A stretch of 40,029 nt of DNA, taken from assembly GCA_018644935.1 (NCBI GenBank), contig JABGPL010000010.1:1-40029 (forward strand). The letters run 5' to 3'. Below the pieces are notes generated by a model that saw only the letters and a program-made list of their open reading frames with translations, had not been told where the DNA came from and searched no databases. This document shows positions 31,407 through 40,029 of the stretch, in pieces. Origin of the DNA: Calditrichota bacterium (GTDB lineage: Bacteria > Electryoneota > AABM5-125-24 > Hatepunaeales > Hatepunaeaceae). Within the stretch, counting starts at the first letter, position 1. Every line of letters begins with the position of its first letter. A program made the translations under genes and the position numbers.

Positions 31407-34393
31407 GGCGGATAATCCAGCACTACATCTGCATCTACCTTCACTCCATAGCCCTGCGATTCCATCCAGGGCTGCATATTGGAAAAGTTAAATGCAGGTG
31501 ACATGAAATTTGCCTGATTATCTTTTGCCAGAAGTACGTGATCTATTATTGGTGAAAGAACATCAAAATCGGGAGCAGATGCATCGAGCTCATAGGTCGG
31601 GTAATACGCAATCAGATTCCAACCTCTTTCTAGCAGGAGGTTCGTTCCTGCCGGAATCCTGTCTCCAGCCCAAACCACCTGAATTTCAGCATCAACATTT
31701 ACATGATAACCATTAGATAAATCCCAAAATGGGATGTTGTTGAAATCCATTGATGGCACGTAGAAAAGCCCATCCTCGTTCTTCATAAGGATAACATGAT
31801 GACTGTCCTCGTCTATTTGCAATTGTTCCATCATCAGAATGACATCCGGACCGCGCTCCTCTCCTTCCTGGTAGTATTCCTGGATTGGCTGGATGTTGAC
31901 CGAAATCAGATTCCAGCCTGCGTTAAAGGATACTCTTGAAGCCTCATTCCCCACACCGTGAAGCTCAACAGTAATTTCTTCGTTATTCGGATCGTTTGAA
32001 AAGATTGTCAGGGAACCGTTAAATTCACCAGGACTGTCAGGGGAAAATGTCACAAGCACAGCCTCCCAACTATCTGGTTCAATAATCAATCCTTCATCAA
32101 ACTCAATTCTGAAATGATCTCCTTCGGTTCTTATATCGAAGATCGTCAGGATTGACTCTCCCGTGTTATTGATATTAAGAATTAGTACTTCTTCGCTGTC
32201 GATAGCTACGCCTTCAAAGAAAATATTGCCCGGATCTACCTCTATTACAGGTTCAGGTGAGTAAAAGTTTGAGATGTCAATTATGTGAAGACCTGTGAAC
32301 CAGTCAGCCAAATAAGCCAGATTGTCTCTGATAGTTACGTCTCTGATTGCCCGTTCTGTTTCGTAGTATCCGACCTCATCCGGATTCTGCGGATCGGATA
32401 TTTCAATTACTCTAAGTCCACCTACTCTATCAGCTACATAAACAAGGTGCTCTCTAACGTCAACCCGGTATGAATCACCAATAGTGTTGTAGGAACCAAT
32501 TTCAGCGGGGTTCTGAGGATCGGCGATGTCGATCACACGAAGACCACTAACACCATCTGCAATAAAAGCATAATCTTCGGCGAGTGCTACACCCTTTGCA
32601 GATCCTGGAGTATCACAAAAGCCGACCTCCTCTGGTTGTTCGGGATTGGAAACATCTATAACGCGAAGACCTCTCTGGTTATCTGCTACATAAGCAAGAT
32701 CATCTCTAACGACAACATCGTAAGACATCCCCCGTGTATTGAATACTCCAACCTCTTCAGGATTATTAATGTCAGATATGTCAATTATGCACAATCCTGC
32801 CGATGAGCATGCTATATATGCAAATTCTGCCGCAATGATATCTATCCCAAGGGCACTTCCCGGCGTCATGCAATCACCAATTTCGGACATTCTGGGAAAA
32901 TCTGTAATATCAATAATTCGTAGACCACTATTGCAATCCGCAACATAAGCAAAACCGCCCTGAGCTTCAACAGCAGTAGCTCGATCCGGAGTGTCAAAAA
33001 GATTACCGTGTCGTAAGTTTTCCGGATCGGATATATTGATAACATATAAACCACTCAACCAATCAGCAACAAAGGCGTAATCACCATTAACACATATTCC
33101 GTATGAATCCCCTGGAGGGTCCCAAGACCCAACCAAATGCATAACATTACCAATTCCGGACAGATTGACATTCCACTCATTTTGCTCCGGATCATTCGAA
33201 ATAATTGTTAACTCACCTTCGCGAATTTGAGGCCATTCCGGCTGGAATATTACTGTCAACTCAAATTCTTCATCAATTTCAACAATTGCCTCACCCTCAA
33301 AATCACAGTCAAAATATAGCCCTTCAATCACTACATCAGAAATAATCAGATCCGCATGACCTTGATTAGAAATGTTTAGCGTAAATCCTTCAACCTCACC
33401 CACATCAACTTGACCAAAATCGAGTTCATCAGCCGAAAGCAGAATCTCGGGCTTTGGGTATATTATTCTCAATCCTCTTTCACCATCGGCAACATATATA
33501 TAATCACCTGATAAATCGACGCCATAAGCAGTTCCAACCGTATTGCGCCCACCAACTTGTGTGGGATTTTCCGGATCGGTTATATCAAGTATGTGGATAC
33601 CGTTTTCACCATCAGCTAAAAAAGCATAATGAGTTGATAAAGTGACATCAAATACCAGACCCGGCGTTTCAAAAAAACCAATCTCAGCAGGATTTCCGGG
33701 ATCACTGATATTTACAACTCTTAAGCCTCGGATTTTATCAGCAACAAAGGCATAGTCATCCCTTACAAAAACAGCATTGGCTTCACCGGGTGTATCAGCA
33801 GATCCCATGATTCGGGGTTGTTGGGGATTTGCTACATCGACTATTTGCAAGCCACTTCGACCGTCAGCAATATAAATGTTTTGCCCCGACAGGAAAACTC
33901 CTTTAGCACGATCAACAGTATTTAACATTCCAATCTGTTCGGGATTTTCCGGGCTGGATATATCGACTACTCTCAATATTCCGGCATCATCGACAAGGTA
34001 GGCATAGTCACCAGCAACAACCACATCATTGATATTCACCTGTCCTTGGAAAGCTCCAACTGCCCTGGGATTTTCAATGTCTGAGATATCGACGATTCGC
34101 AGTCCACCGGGACCATCAGCAATGTAGGCGTAGTTCCCGGAAATAGTTACCCCAAAAGAAGCTCCGGGAGTGTCGATAAATGCAGTTTCTACGGGTTCTT
34201 CTGGATTAGAGATATCTATTAATCGCAGTCCTGACTGATTGTCGGCGACAAAGGCGAGTTCACCGAAAACATCTACGCCCCTTGCTTCACCAGGCGTATC
34301 AATTGAGCCGATCTCAATAATTTCGGCATTAAGGTAACCAGCGAACAGTAAAATCAAGAACACTGGAACTATTGCAAATGGTTTGTTCATCAT
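31397..34393 (-). CDS. Large secreted LVIVD-repeat double-propeller protein, apparently lacking its sorting tail
   Basis: 998 residues with signal peptide (MNKPFAIVPVFLILLFAGYLNA). Two blocks of seven LVIVD repeats each (about 25-320 and 425-720; pattern Y-A-x-V-A-D-x-x-x-G-L-R-V-I-D-I-S-x-P-x-x-P) should form two seven-bladed propellers. Each block is followed by an ASH-like 'choice-of-anchor' Ig domain (about 325-420 and 722-820; DFGQVDVGE, FSPDSPGEFNGSLTIFSNDP split). The C-terminus has two GWN modules (about 822-998; GWNLISV, FNNIPFWDL; GWNLIAY, FNFSNMQPWM), homologous to a pair in the C25 peptidase next door. There the pair continues into a T9SS tail, whereas this protein stops just after the second module at LDYPPAP, the stop being inside the 81-bp repeat array. 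Confidence 0.88.
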   Translation of the reverse strand: MMNKPFAIVPVFLILLFAGYLNAEIIEIGSIDTPGEARGVDVFGELAFVADNQSGLRLIDISNPEEPVETAFIDTPGASFGVTISGNYAYIADGPGGLRIVDISDIENPRAVGAFQGQVNINDVVVAGDYAYLVDDAGILRVVDISSPENPEQIGMLNTVDRAKGVFLSGQNIYIADGRSGLQIVDVANPQQPRIMGSADTPGEANAVFVRDDYAFVADKIRGLRVVNISDPGNPAEIGFFETPGLVFDVTLSTHYAFLADGENGIHILDITDPENPTQVGGRNTVGTAYGVDLSGDYIYVADGERGLRIIYPKPEILLSADELDFGQVDVGEVEGFTLNISNQGHADLIISDVVIEGLYFDCDFEGEAIVEIDEEFELTVIFQPEWPQIREGELTIISNDPEQNEWNVNLSGIGNVMHLVGSWDPPGDSYGICVNGDYAFVADWLSGLYVINISDPENLRHGNLFDTPDRATAVEAQGGFAYVADCNSGLRIIDITDFPRMSEIGDCMTPGSALGIDIIAAEFAYIACSSAGLCIIDISDINNPEEVGVFNTRGMSYDVVVRDDLAYVADNQRGLRVIDVSNPEQPEEVGFCDTPGSAKGVALAEDYAFIADGVSGLRVIDIADPQNPAEIGSYNTIGDSYRVDVREHLVYVADRVGGLRVIEISDPQNPDEVGYYETERAIRDVTIRDNLAYLADWFTGLHIIDISNFYSPEPVIEVDPGNIFFEGVAIDSEEVLILNINNTGESILTIFDIRTEGDHFRIEFDEGLIIEPDSWEAVLVTFSPDSPGEFNGSLTIFSNDPNNEEITVELHGVGNEASRVSFNAGWNLISVNIQPIQEYYQEGEERGPDVILMMEQLQIDEDSHHVILMKNEDGLFYVPSMDFNNIPFWDLSNGYHVNVDAEIQVVWAGDRIPAGTNLLLERGWNLIAYYPTYELDASAPDFDVLSPIIDHVLLAKDNQANFMSPAFNFSNMQPWMESQGYGVKVDADVVLDYPPAP

Positions 34394-34522
34394 TTTCAGA
34401 TTTTATTATAGATGCAAAATTGAATTTTACGGGATAATCCGTGAGATCCACAGCGGGATACTTCCTGTCTATATACAAAAATAGATGCAGATACACTACA
34501 ATGTGTACCTGCACCTGCAATT

Positions 34523-37500
34523 TTACTTCACCAGCATCAACTTCATACTGTTCACTCGACCCAAACTTTCCAATCTCGCAACATACAATCCCGAAGGCAT
34601 TTGATCGGCTCTCCAGGTTGCGGAGTAGTTTCCGGTTGGAGTATTTTGATTTACGAGGGATGCTACTTCCCTGCCGGTTAAATCTAAGATGCTAATTGAT
34701 GTGAATCCGTGTTCTTCGATGCTGTAACTCAGTAGCACCTGACTGTTAAACGGATTTGGGTAAGCGGTGTGTATACCGAACTCCAGAGGAACAGCCTCTT
34801 CCATATACAAATTACCGATCAGCAATCCGTCTGGCTGCCACTGTAGATCTCCCAAAATCGGTTCAATTGATACATCCCTTTCTTCTTTTCCATTCCAAAG
34901 CCGGAAAATCATGTTTTCCGCCGGCAGTGCACCTTCTATCAATCCGGTAAGTGGATCATCACCCCAGACAGCAATCCCACACTTTCCGTTATAATTAAAT
35001 TTCCCAACTCCGAGGAGCAGATCATCAGAGTTAAAAACAGCCAGCTCCCAATTGCTACAATTCAAATTTGAGGGGACGATTTCTGATAAAACGAGGATGC
35101 TCATATCAAATGCTTGTGGCTTGGGAGTATTGAAGTGTTCCAGGTCGGCTGAGACGAACTGCTTGGATGCTAATTCGTCGCCAACAGTATACACGAGATC
35201 AACATCTTCGGTAACTTTTATTTGATACCCCTGTCCTTCCAGCATATTTCCGATATTGTTAAATTCGAATGCCGGTAGGTAAAAGTGCCCGTTTCCATCC
35301 TTTGCCATTATTAATCGATCCACAATTCCAGAAAGTGCTATTTCGGAATGCACAGATTCACGTGGCAGATATGCCTTCATGTTCCATCCCTCGGAAAGCG
35401 GAATAACTTCACCGGCCTGAACAACTTCTCCGGAAGCATTAAATTCAACTCCCTCCGTGAGTTTGATCTGGTACGCGTTCAGTGGATTCCACTCCGGGAT
35501 ATTATTGAAATCCTGCCCTGGCCAATAGAACCGCCCGTTTCCATCTTTCATCAACTCGAGATTGCCACCTTCAACAAGCGGTTGCATCATTGTAACGATG
35601 TCCTGATCTTGGGGTGTAATGTTTAATGAAACAAGGTTCCACCCTTCGTTTATCACTAAAACACGATGTTCCAATCCGCCACCTGCATCAATTATTTCAA
35701 GCGTGACCGGCAGGATAGTTTCACCATTGGTTCCATTATGAGTGAAAATGAGGTCCCCTTCAAAAACCACTACTGGCAGATTCTCTGCACTAAGGAGCAA
35801 GGTTATGTCCTGAGTCTCCTCTGGATTTAACTCACCTGATTCAGGTTCAATCCAGAACCAATCCCGCCGAGTAGACAGCTGATGAATATCCAACCTGTCG
35901 TTTGGACCATCATTTATTACTGCCATGAAAACCCAGCTATAAACATCATACTCGTTTGTTATAAATGCTGCATTTGGCGTTCCGCCATTTTCCGGTTCGA
36001 GTGACGCTACAAATAGCAATTCATTTGTCTCGGTGCTCATTTTATGAACTAACTGGTCCCCTACTTCCCGAAGTCTACTAAAAATATAAAGATTGCAGCC
36101 ATCCGGATCATCTGGAAAGTATGCAAGACCATATATTCTTAGACCCAGTCTGTCCAGTTGATCAACAACATTTCCCTCTCTATCAATCCCTACAATACTT
36201 GAGGTTGTGCTCGACACCCACAACAATTCACGCTCTGAATCCCAGGCGAGATTGTTGTTTGGATTAAAGGGACCAACAAACTCAGCCGTCTGCGCACCTT
36301 CCGGAGTAAGAGCATAGATCAAGTTTGCATTACCTCCCCAAACCCATTCACCATCAAAAGCCAGATCTTTCATACCATAGCTTTGCTCCTCTCCGGGTTG
36401 GTCACGCTGATCTATCAATTCTCCATCTCTATTTACTATATAAATCTGTGGTGATCGTTCGTTTGAGCCTACAATAAAAAACCGGTCTCCAGCATATACT
36501 GCGCCTAAAATTCTTGCATCATCTGTAATATCTCCTAATAAATATTGATCCCTTAATACCCAGGATTCAATATTATGATCGCCCCGCAATGCACGATCAA
36601 CTGACCAGGTTAATGGACCATTGCCGGTATTTGTTAATTCAAACTCCATTTCCGTTGAATTTCCAAGCTCAAGAACACCATCAAAATCATTTGCTGATGG
36701 TGAAAATTCAGGATGCAGAAGAGAAAAATCAACCTCTAAAGTTTCGTCCTCTGCAATTTCAAAATCGGTCAAAGTTGAATCATTCCAGCCAAGAATAGAC
36801 ACATTGACATCATAATCATCACCTACAAGTATGTCTTCAATTATGTATTCTCCATTCTCATCGGTTTCAGCCCAATAACCATTTGAAACTTGAATCTGGA
36901 CATTCTCAATCGCTTCGTCCGTTTCGAAATCCATGATCCTACCCATGAGGATACCGCTCCTGAAGTCAAACTCTGTGATAAACAATAGAGACATTTGGTT
37001 TTGAACTGGCTGCGCGCCATCAGGATATTCATCCCAATAGGTATATTCAATTCCATCCGAATCATCTGGATTGCTTATGCCGATTGTGCAATATGGATGA
37101 TCACTTCGAGCGTAACTTGCCTCATTTTCGACATCTTTATATTGGAAAAGAATCATCCCGTCACCTGTGCTTGTGGGATAAGTTTCCGGATTATACAGGA
37201 TTATCTGAAAGGTTTCACTTGAACCATATCCGCCCGAGATGAGTCTTCGCGCGCTATTCCACTCAATGATGTACCTTTGATCTTCCTGATCAAAATGATG
37301 TAATACTGAACCCTGATTATCAAGTATCACTAAATTGTCCCACCAGACACACAATTGAGCATCTGGTCCAAGTGCCTGACCTATGCGACGATTTCTGAAG
37401 TCTGACAATTCCTCCTGATCGCCAAACGCTGCCCAGCCATTTGAGCAGATGGTAATATCATCAAAAATTTGTCCATAATATTGAAACTGAAACGGCAATT

Positions 37501-40029
37501 CGACGACCTGGCTCACATCCTGATTATCTCCCTGATCTCGTAGATCAAGCTCAGTACCACGAAAATTGACATTATCTTCGTTTGGGTCAATTTCTACCCA
37601 TTCGTAGACTGGTGCTAAATCCCAATCTTCGTCTCTTGAATCATAACAAACATAACCATATTCGTCCGGTCCAAGAGGATCTCCTTCATCTTTAGCCCCA
37701 ATTTCAATATTAAATCTTACCGAATCAATAAATCCATCCTCAGCCTGGATTATCAGCAAAAACGGTGCGACAGTTCCTGGAATTGTAAACGGATGGATGT
37801 TTACCCGGAACAGGTCATGTTCACTAAAACAGATTTCTCCTTCTTCAATTGCTTCATATTCCAAAACAGAATCATCAACACTTATCTGCTCAAACTCCGA
37901 AACCAGAGTTGCCACAGACGGCTGAAGTATTTTATCTCCTATATTTCTAATACCAACATTAAACACACCTGGCTCACCCCGATTAAAAGTCTCTCCCTCA
38001 ATAATGACCTCTTCACACAGAATGTGTGGAGCCTGAACTTGAAGTCTGATTAGTGATCGGTATTCAAGATCGCCAATGTTAACCAATACCGATATGGGAA
38101 TCATTGTTTGATTCATACACGCGGGATTGACATCAATGATTAAAAGAGCATCATCGAATTCTCCCGGTTCAAGCGCCTGTTCAAACTCAATTGGCTCGCT
38201 TATTACTTCCGCGTAAGGTGAAAGGGACTCAAATACCATTGTACCGTTTCCCTCTGGGACATCATCTCCAAAGTTCGAGTATTGTGCTGTTATTTCTATT
38301 ATTTCACCTGGATTTGCTATTCCGTCACTATCACCCCTACTCTCACCCTCCTCATCATCATCAATTTCCCAGGTACTAACACCGATAAAATTATTTGTTT
38401 CTACAATTTCTATTGAGCCGAGATATGGTTTATGATTGTGTTTTGAAACTGTAACAAGAAGGTCACCCTCAGTGGTTTCCTCCGAGTCAATAAAAAATTC
38501 AACTCTCCCATTGTGATCGGTGTATTTGGTTATCTGGAAATCATCGTCAGCTTTGTAGAGACAAACTAGTGCTTTATTTACAGGATCTTCACCCTCATCC
38601 AAGATATCAATTTCGACACTGTTTTGCCCAATCTGGATGTTATCCGGGTGTTCAGCAGAAATTATTACTGGAATATCCGTCCAAAGTACCGTTCCCGGGT
38701 CACCCATGAGATTATTCCAATCCATAAAACTCATGTAACGGTCTTCAAAACCACGATATGATCTCCATAACTCATATTTTCCCGAGTTTAATCCCCAGCC
38801 CATTGTGAAAAGTTTATCTTTAAGAATTCCTTTCCAAATGCCACCTGCCATTATATTGTTAAATCGCGGGTTCGTACCGGCAGTTGCAGTACCTATAGCA
38901 CCAATTCCGCCGCCTCGAGATCTAAGGAAAGCCTCTGAGTGAGAATATCCTCTTACAAATCCACCGGTCATGCAGGATATTGCGACAACTGCCGGCCATC
39001 TCCCTCTTGTATTCGGAAGATTGTCTATAACTCCTAAATTTAAATTGTTCATTCCCAGATATGCACGGTATTGGAAGATAGAAATTCCCCAGTTAAAACA
39101 CTCCGTGACAAACGGTTGTTCATTTCTTATCTCACCATCTTCATTGTGATACCAATGTCTCACTTCGTTGTAATCCAATTTCAACAACTCTCTTCTGACG
39201 TATTTCGCCAGCAAGACTGTTCCCAACCCGTTGCCAACATGACCAGCAACAACTGCTCCCTGTTTGAACCAGTTCGTGTTAGCCATATACGGATTCGATT
39301 CATAGGATACAAGTTTGTTAACAATTCGGTTCAATTCTGCTAAATTCGCGCACGATAATCTGCCAATTGCAATGTCTGGCAAAGGATCGTTTCCATCCAG
39401 AGTAGTATACTCATAATCACCATACCGGGTGGATGCTGCCAGATCTATTTCCGCACCTACGTCGCCAACGATAGTCACAAACTCAACAGGATCATCTGAG
39501 TTGTAATATTCTCTAATAACGTTCATTATGGTTCCTGCATTAGATCTGTTGTCAAGGTATTCAACCCCGACACGGTGACCCTTTCGACGCTGCCATTCCA
39601 GCAGAGGTTCAACTGCTTCAGGAACCCCATTTACTTCAGGAACTATATAGAGATAAGAAGCACAATGGAGATCGTCTCTCTCCGGTCTCGGCGGGGGATT
39701 TTCCACCAGATTCTCGAGCAGTCTGTGGAAGTAGATTGACGACCTCAGTGGTCCGTTTGAGTTGGACACGTTGATTCCATCACCTTCGTATCGGAGGTTG
39801 ACATCAATTTCTTCATTGAACCTAGTGACGCCTGTAGTACGGTTGTATTGAACAGGATAGAACCGCACATTTGTCAATCGACAACCTCGAACAATAACCG
39901 GTTCACCGATTTCAACTGGTTGTGCCGGCCAAAATCCGCTGCAGTTCTGAAACTCAACAGCTTCACCAAGATGCACGAACTCATTGCCGTCTTCTCCTGG
40001 TGCAATTACAGGATTGATCCCCGCTTCTG
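34523..40029 (-). CDS. Gingipain-like C25 peptidase with Ig-like domains and T9SS sorting tail, 5' end beyond window
   Basis: At least 1834 residues; the frame is open to the window edge. The GTG at 39976 is internal to the C25 propeptide domain and is not the start. In order: propeptide end (GINPVIAPG, VRFYPVQYN), Peptidase_C25 domain (to about 38660; nucleophile Cys in AISCMTGGF, codon 38972-38974), several Ig/CARDB-like segments, a nine-strand 'SNGWAAFGD' beta domain, a carboxypeptidase-regulatory-like domain (GRIMDFETDEAIENVQI), a small propeller (VWGGNANLIYALTPEG), a BACON-like segment, two GWN modules and a T9SS type A tail (AYPNPFNSQVLLSYSI, LDLTGREVASLV, MPSGLYVARL, LMLVK). The usual G-H-G with the catalytic His is replaced by QYRAYLGM, so activity is uncertain. 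Expected on the cell surface or released. Confidence 0.9.
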   Translation of the reverse strand, partial: EAGINPVIAPGEDGNEFVHLGEAVEFQNCSGFWPAQPVEIGEPVIVRGCRLTNVRFYPVQYNRTTGVTRFNEEIDVNLRYEGDGINVSNSNGPLRSSIYFHRLLENLVENPPPRPERDDLHCASYLYIVPEVNGVPEAVEPLLEWQRRKGHRVGVEYLDNRSNAGTIMNVIREYYNSDDPVEFVTIVGDVGAEIDLAASTRYGDYEYTTLDGNDPLPDIAIGRLSCANLAELNRIVNKLVSYESNPYMANTNWFKQGAVVAGHVGNGLGTVLLAKYVRRELLKLDYNEVRHWYHNEDGEIRNEQPFVTECFNWGISIFQYRAYLGMNNLNLGVIDNLPNTRGRWPAVVAISCMTGGFVRGYSHSEAFLRSRGGGIGAIGTATAGTNPRFNNIMAGGIWKGILKDKLFTMGWGLNSGKYELWRSYRGFEDRYMSFMDWNNLMGDPGTVLWTDIPVIISAEHPDNIQIGQNSVEIDILDEGEDPVNKALVCLYKADDDFQITKYTDHNGRVEFFIDSEETTEGDLLVTVSKHNHKPYLGSIEIVETNNFIGVSTWEIDDDEEGESRGDSDGIANPGEIIEITAQYSNFGDDVPEGNGTMVFESLSPYAEVISEPIEFEQALEPGEFDDALLIIDVNPACMNQTMIPISVLVNIGDLEYRSLIRLQVQAPHILCEEVIIEGETFNRGEPGVFNVGIRNIGDKILQPSVATLVSEFEQISVDDSVLEYEAIEEGEICFSEHDLFRVNIHPFTIPGTVAPFLLIIQAEDGFIDSVRFNIEIGAKDEGDPLGPDEYGYVCYDSRDEDWDLAPVYEWVEIDPNEDNVNFRGTELDLRDQGDNQDVSQVVELPFQFQYYGQIFDDITICSNGWAAFGDQEELSDFRNRRIGQALGPDAQLCVWWDNLVILDNQGSVLHHFDQEDQRYIIEWNSARRLISGGYGSSETFQIILYNPETYPTSTGDGMILFQYKDVENEASYARSDHPYCTIGISNPDDSDGIEYTYWDEYPDGAQPVQNQMSLLFITEFDFRSGILMGRIMDFETDEAIENVQIQVSNGYWAETDENGEYIIEDILVGDDYDVNVSILGWNDSTLTDFEIAEDETLEVDFSLLHPEFSPSANDFDGVLELGNSTEMEFELTNTGNGPLTWSVDRALRGDHNIESWVLRDQYLLGDITDDARILGAVYAGDRFFIVGSNERSPQIYIVNRDGELIDQRDQPGEEQSYGMKDLAFDGEWVWGGNANLIYALTPEGAQTAEFVGPFNPNNNLAWDSERELLWVSSTTSSIVGIDREGNVVDQLDRLGLRIYGLAYFPDDPDGCNLYIFSRLREVGDQLVHKMSTETNELLFVASLEPENGGTPNAAFITNEYDVYSWVFMAVINDGPNDRLDIHQLSTRRDWFWIEPESGELNPEETQDITLLLSAENLPVVVFEGDLIFTHNGTNGETILPVTLEIIDAGGGLEHRVLVINEGWNLVSLNITPQDQDIVTMMQPLVEGGNLELMKDGNGRFYWPGQDFNNIPEWNPLNAYQIKLTEGVEFNASGEVVQAGEVIPLSEGWNMKAYLPRESVHSEIALSGIVDRLIMAKDGNGHFYLPAFEFNNIGNMLEGQGYQIKVTEDVDLVYTVGDELASKQFVSADLEHFNTPKPQAFDMSILVLSEIVPSNLNCSNWELAVFNSDDLLLGVGKFNYNGKCGIAVWGDDPLTGLIEGALPAENMIFRLWNGKEERDVSIEPILGDLQWQPDGLLIGNLYMEEAVPLEFGIHTAYPNPFNSQVLLSYSIEEHGFTSISILDLTGREVASLVNQNTPTGNYSATWRADQMPSGLYVARLESLGRVNSMKLMLVK

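Overview
The window looks like a chromosomal stretch from an uncultured Gram-negative bacterium of the FCB superphylum (the Bacteroidota/Chlorobi/Fibrobacteres-like assemblage). Three large exported proteins end in a type IX secretion (T9SS) 'type A' sorting tail with the YPNPFN / GR / SG.Y signature. A gingipain-like C25 peptidase, LVIVD-repeat and beta-helix surface proteins, a lipoprotein and a PpiD-type periplasmic chaperone fit an outer-membrane cell plan. The species cannot be fixed from the sequence alone.

Layout. 1-2.3 kb: the 3' part of a peptide-type ABC substrate-binding protein, a tandem repeat and a DMT/EamA transporter. 2.5-4.5 kb: a MerR regulator with a Cys-rich 'two-CW' tail, divergent from rarA. 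4.6-8.75 kb: a LysR regulator divergent from a sulfur-handling cluster (SQR-like flavoprotein, DUF1641 protein, TusE/DsrC-like carrier, DsrE-like protein). 8.8-9.4 kb: terminators, palindromic repeats and a decayed REP-associated (RAYT-type) transposase. 9.4-12.1 kb: pdxS-pdxT (PLP synthase) followed by a bacterial eRF1-like (baeRF) protein. 12.4-20.3 kb: a CPA2 antiporter, a beta-propeller protein, a lipoprotein, a PpiD-like foldase, a CorC/HlyC-type CBS protein and a MetE-like protein without the usual zinc ligands. 20.6-22.5 kb: a T9SS-tailed beta-helix protein. 22.7-28.6 kb: a conserved minus-strand housekeeping block, in transcription order ispE, spoVG, tRNA-Gln(TTG), prs, rplY, pth, rpsF, ssb, rpsR, rplI. 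28.6-40 kb: repeat-rich DNA and three giant or exported proteins (T9SS-tailed 575 aa, LVIVD 998 aa, C25 peptidase over 1800 aa, cut by the window end).

The most interesting non-genic signal is a set of small hairpins in most of the larger intergenic gaps. Several sequence-unrelated families share one design: a GTAG (sometimes GTAC) tetranucleotide directly before a short imperfect stem-loop, often in inverted pairs. This is the layout of REP elements recognised by RAYT (TnpA-REP) transposases, and a frameshifted RAYT relic lies beside one inverted pair. In two genes (the antiporter and the LVIVD protein) the TAG of the GTAG foot is the stop codon. The LVIVD gene ends inside an 81-bp repeat array. 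On the far side of that array, on the same strand, lies an orphan 16-residue T9SS tail end, which suggests that repeat expansion cut a secreted-protein gene away from its sorting tail.
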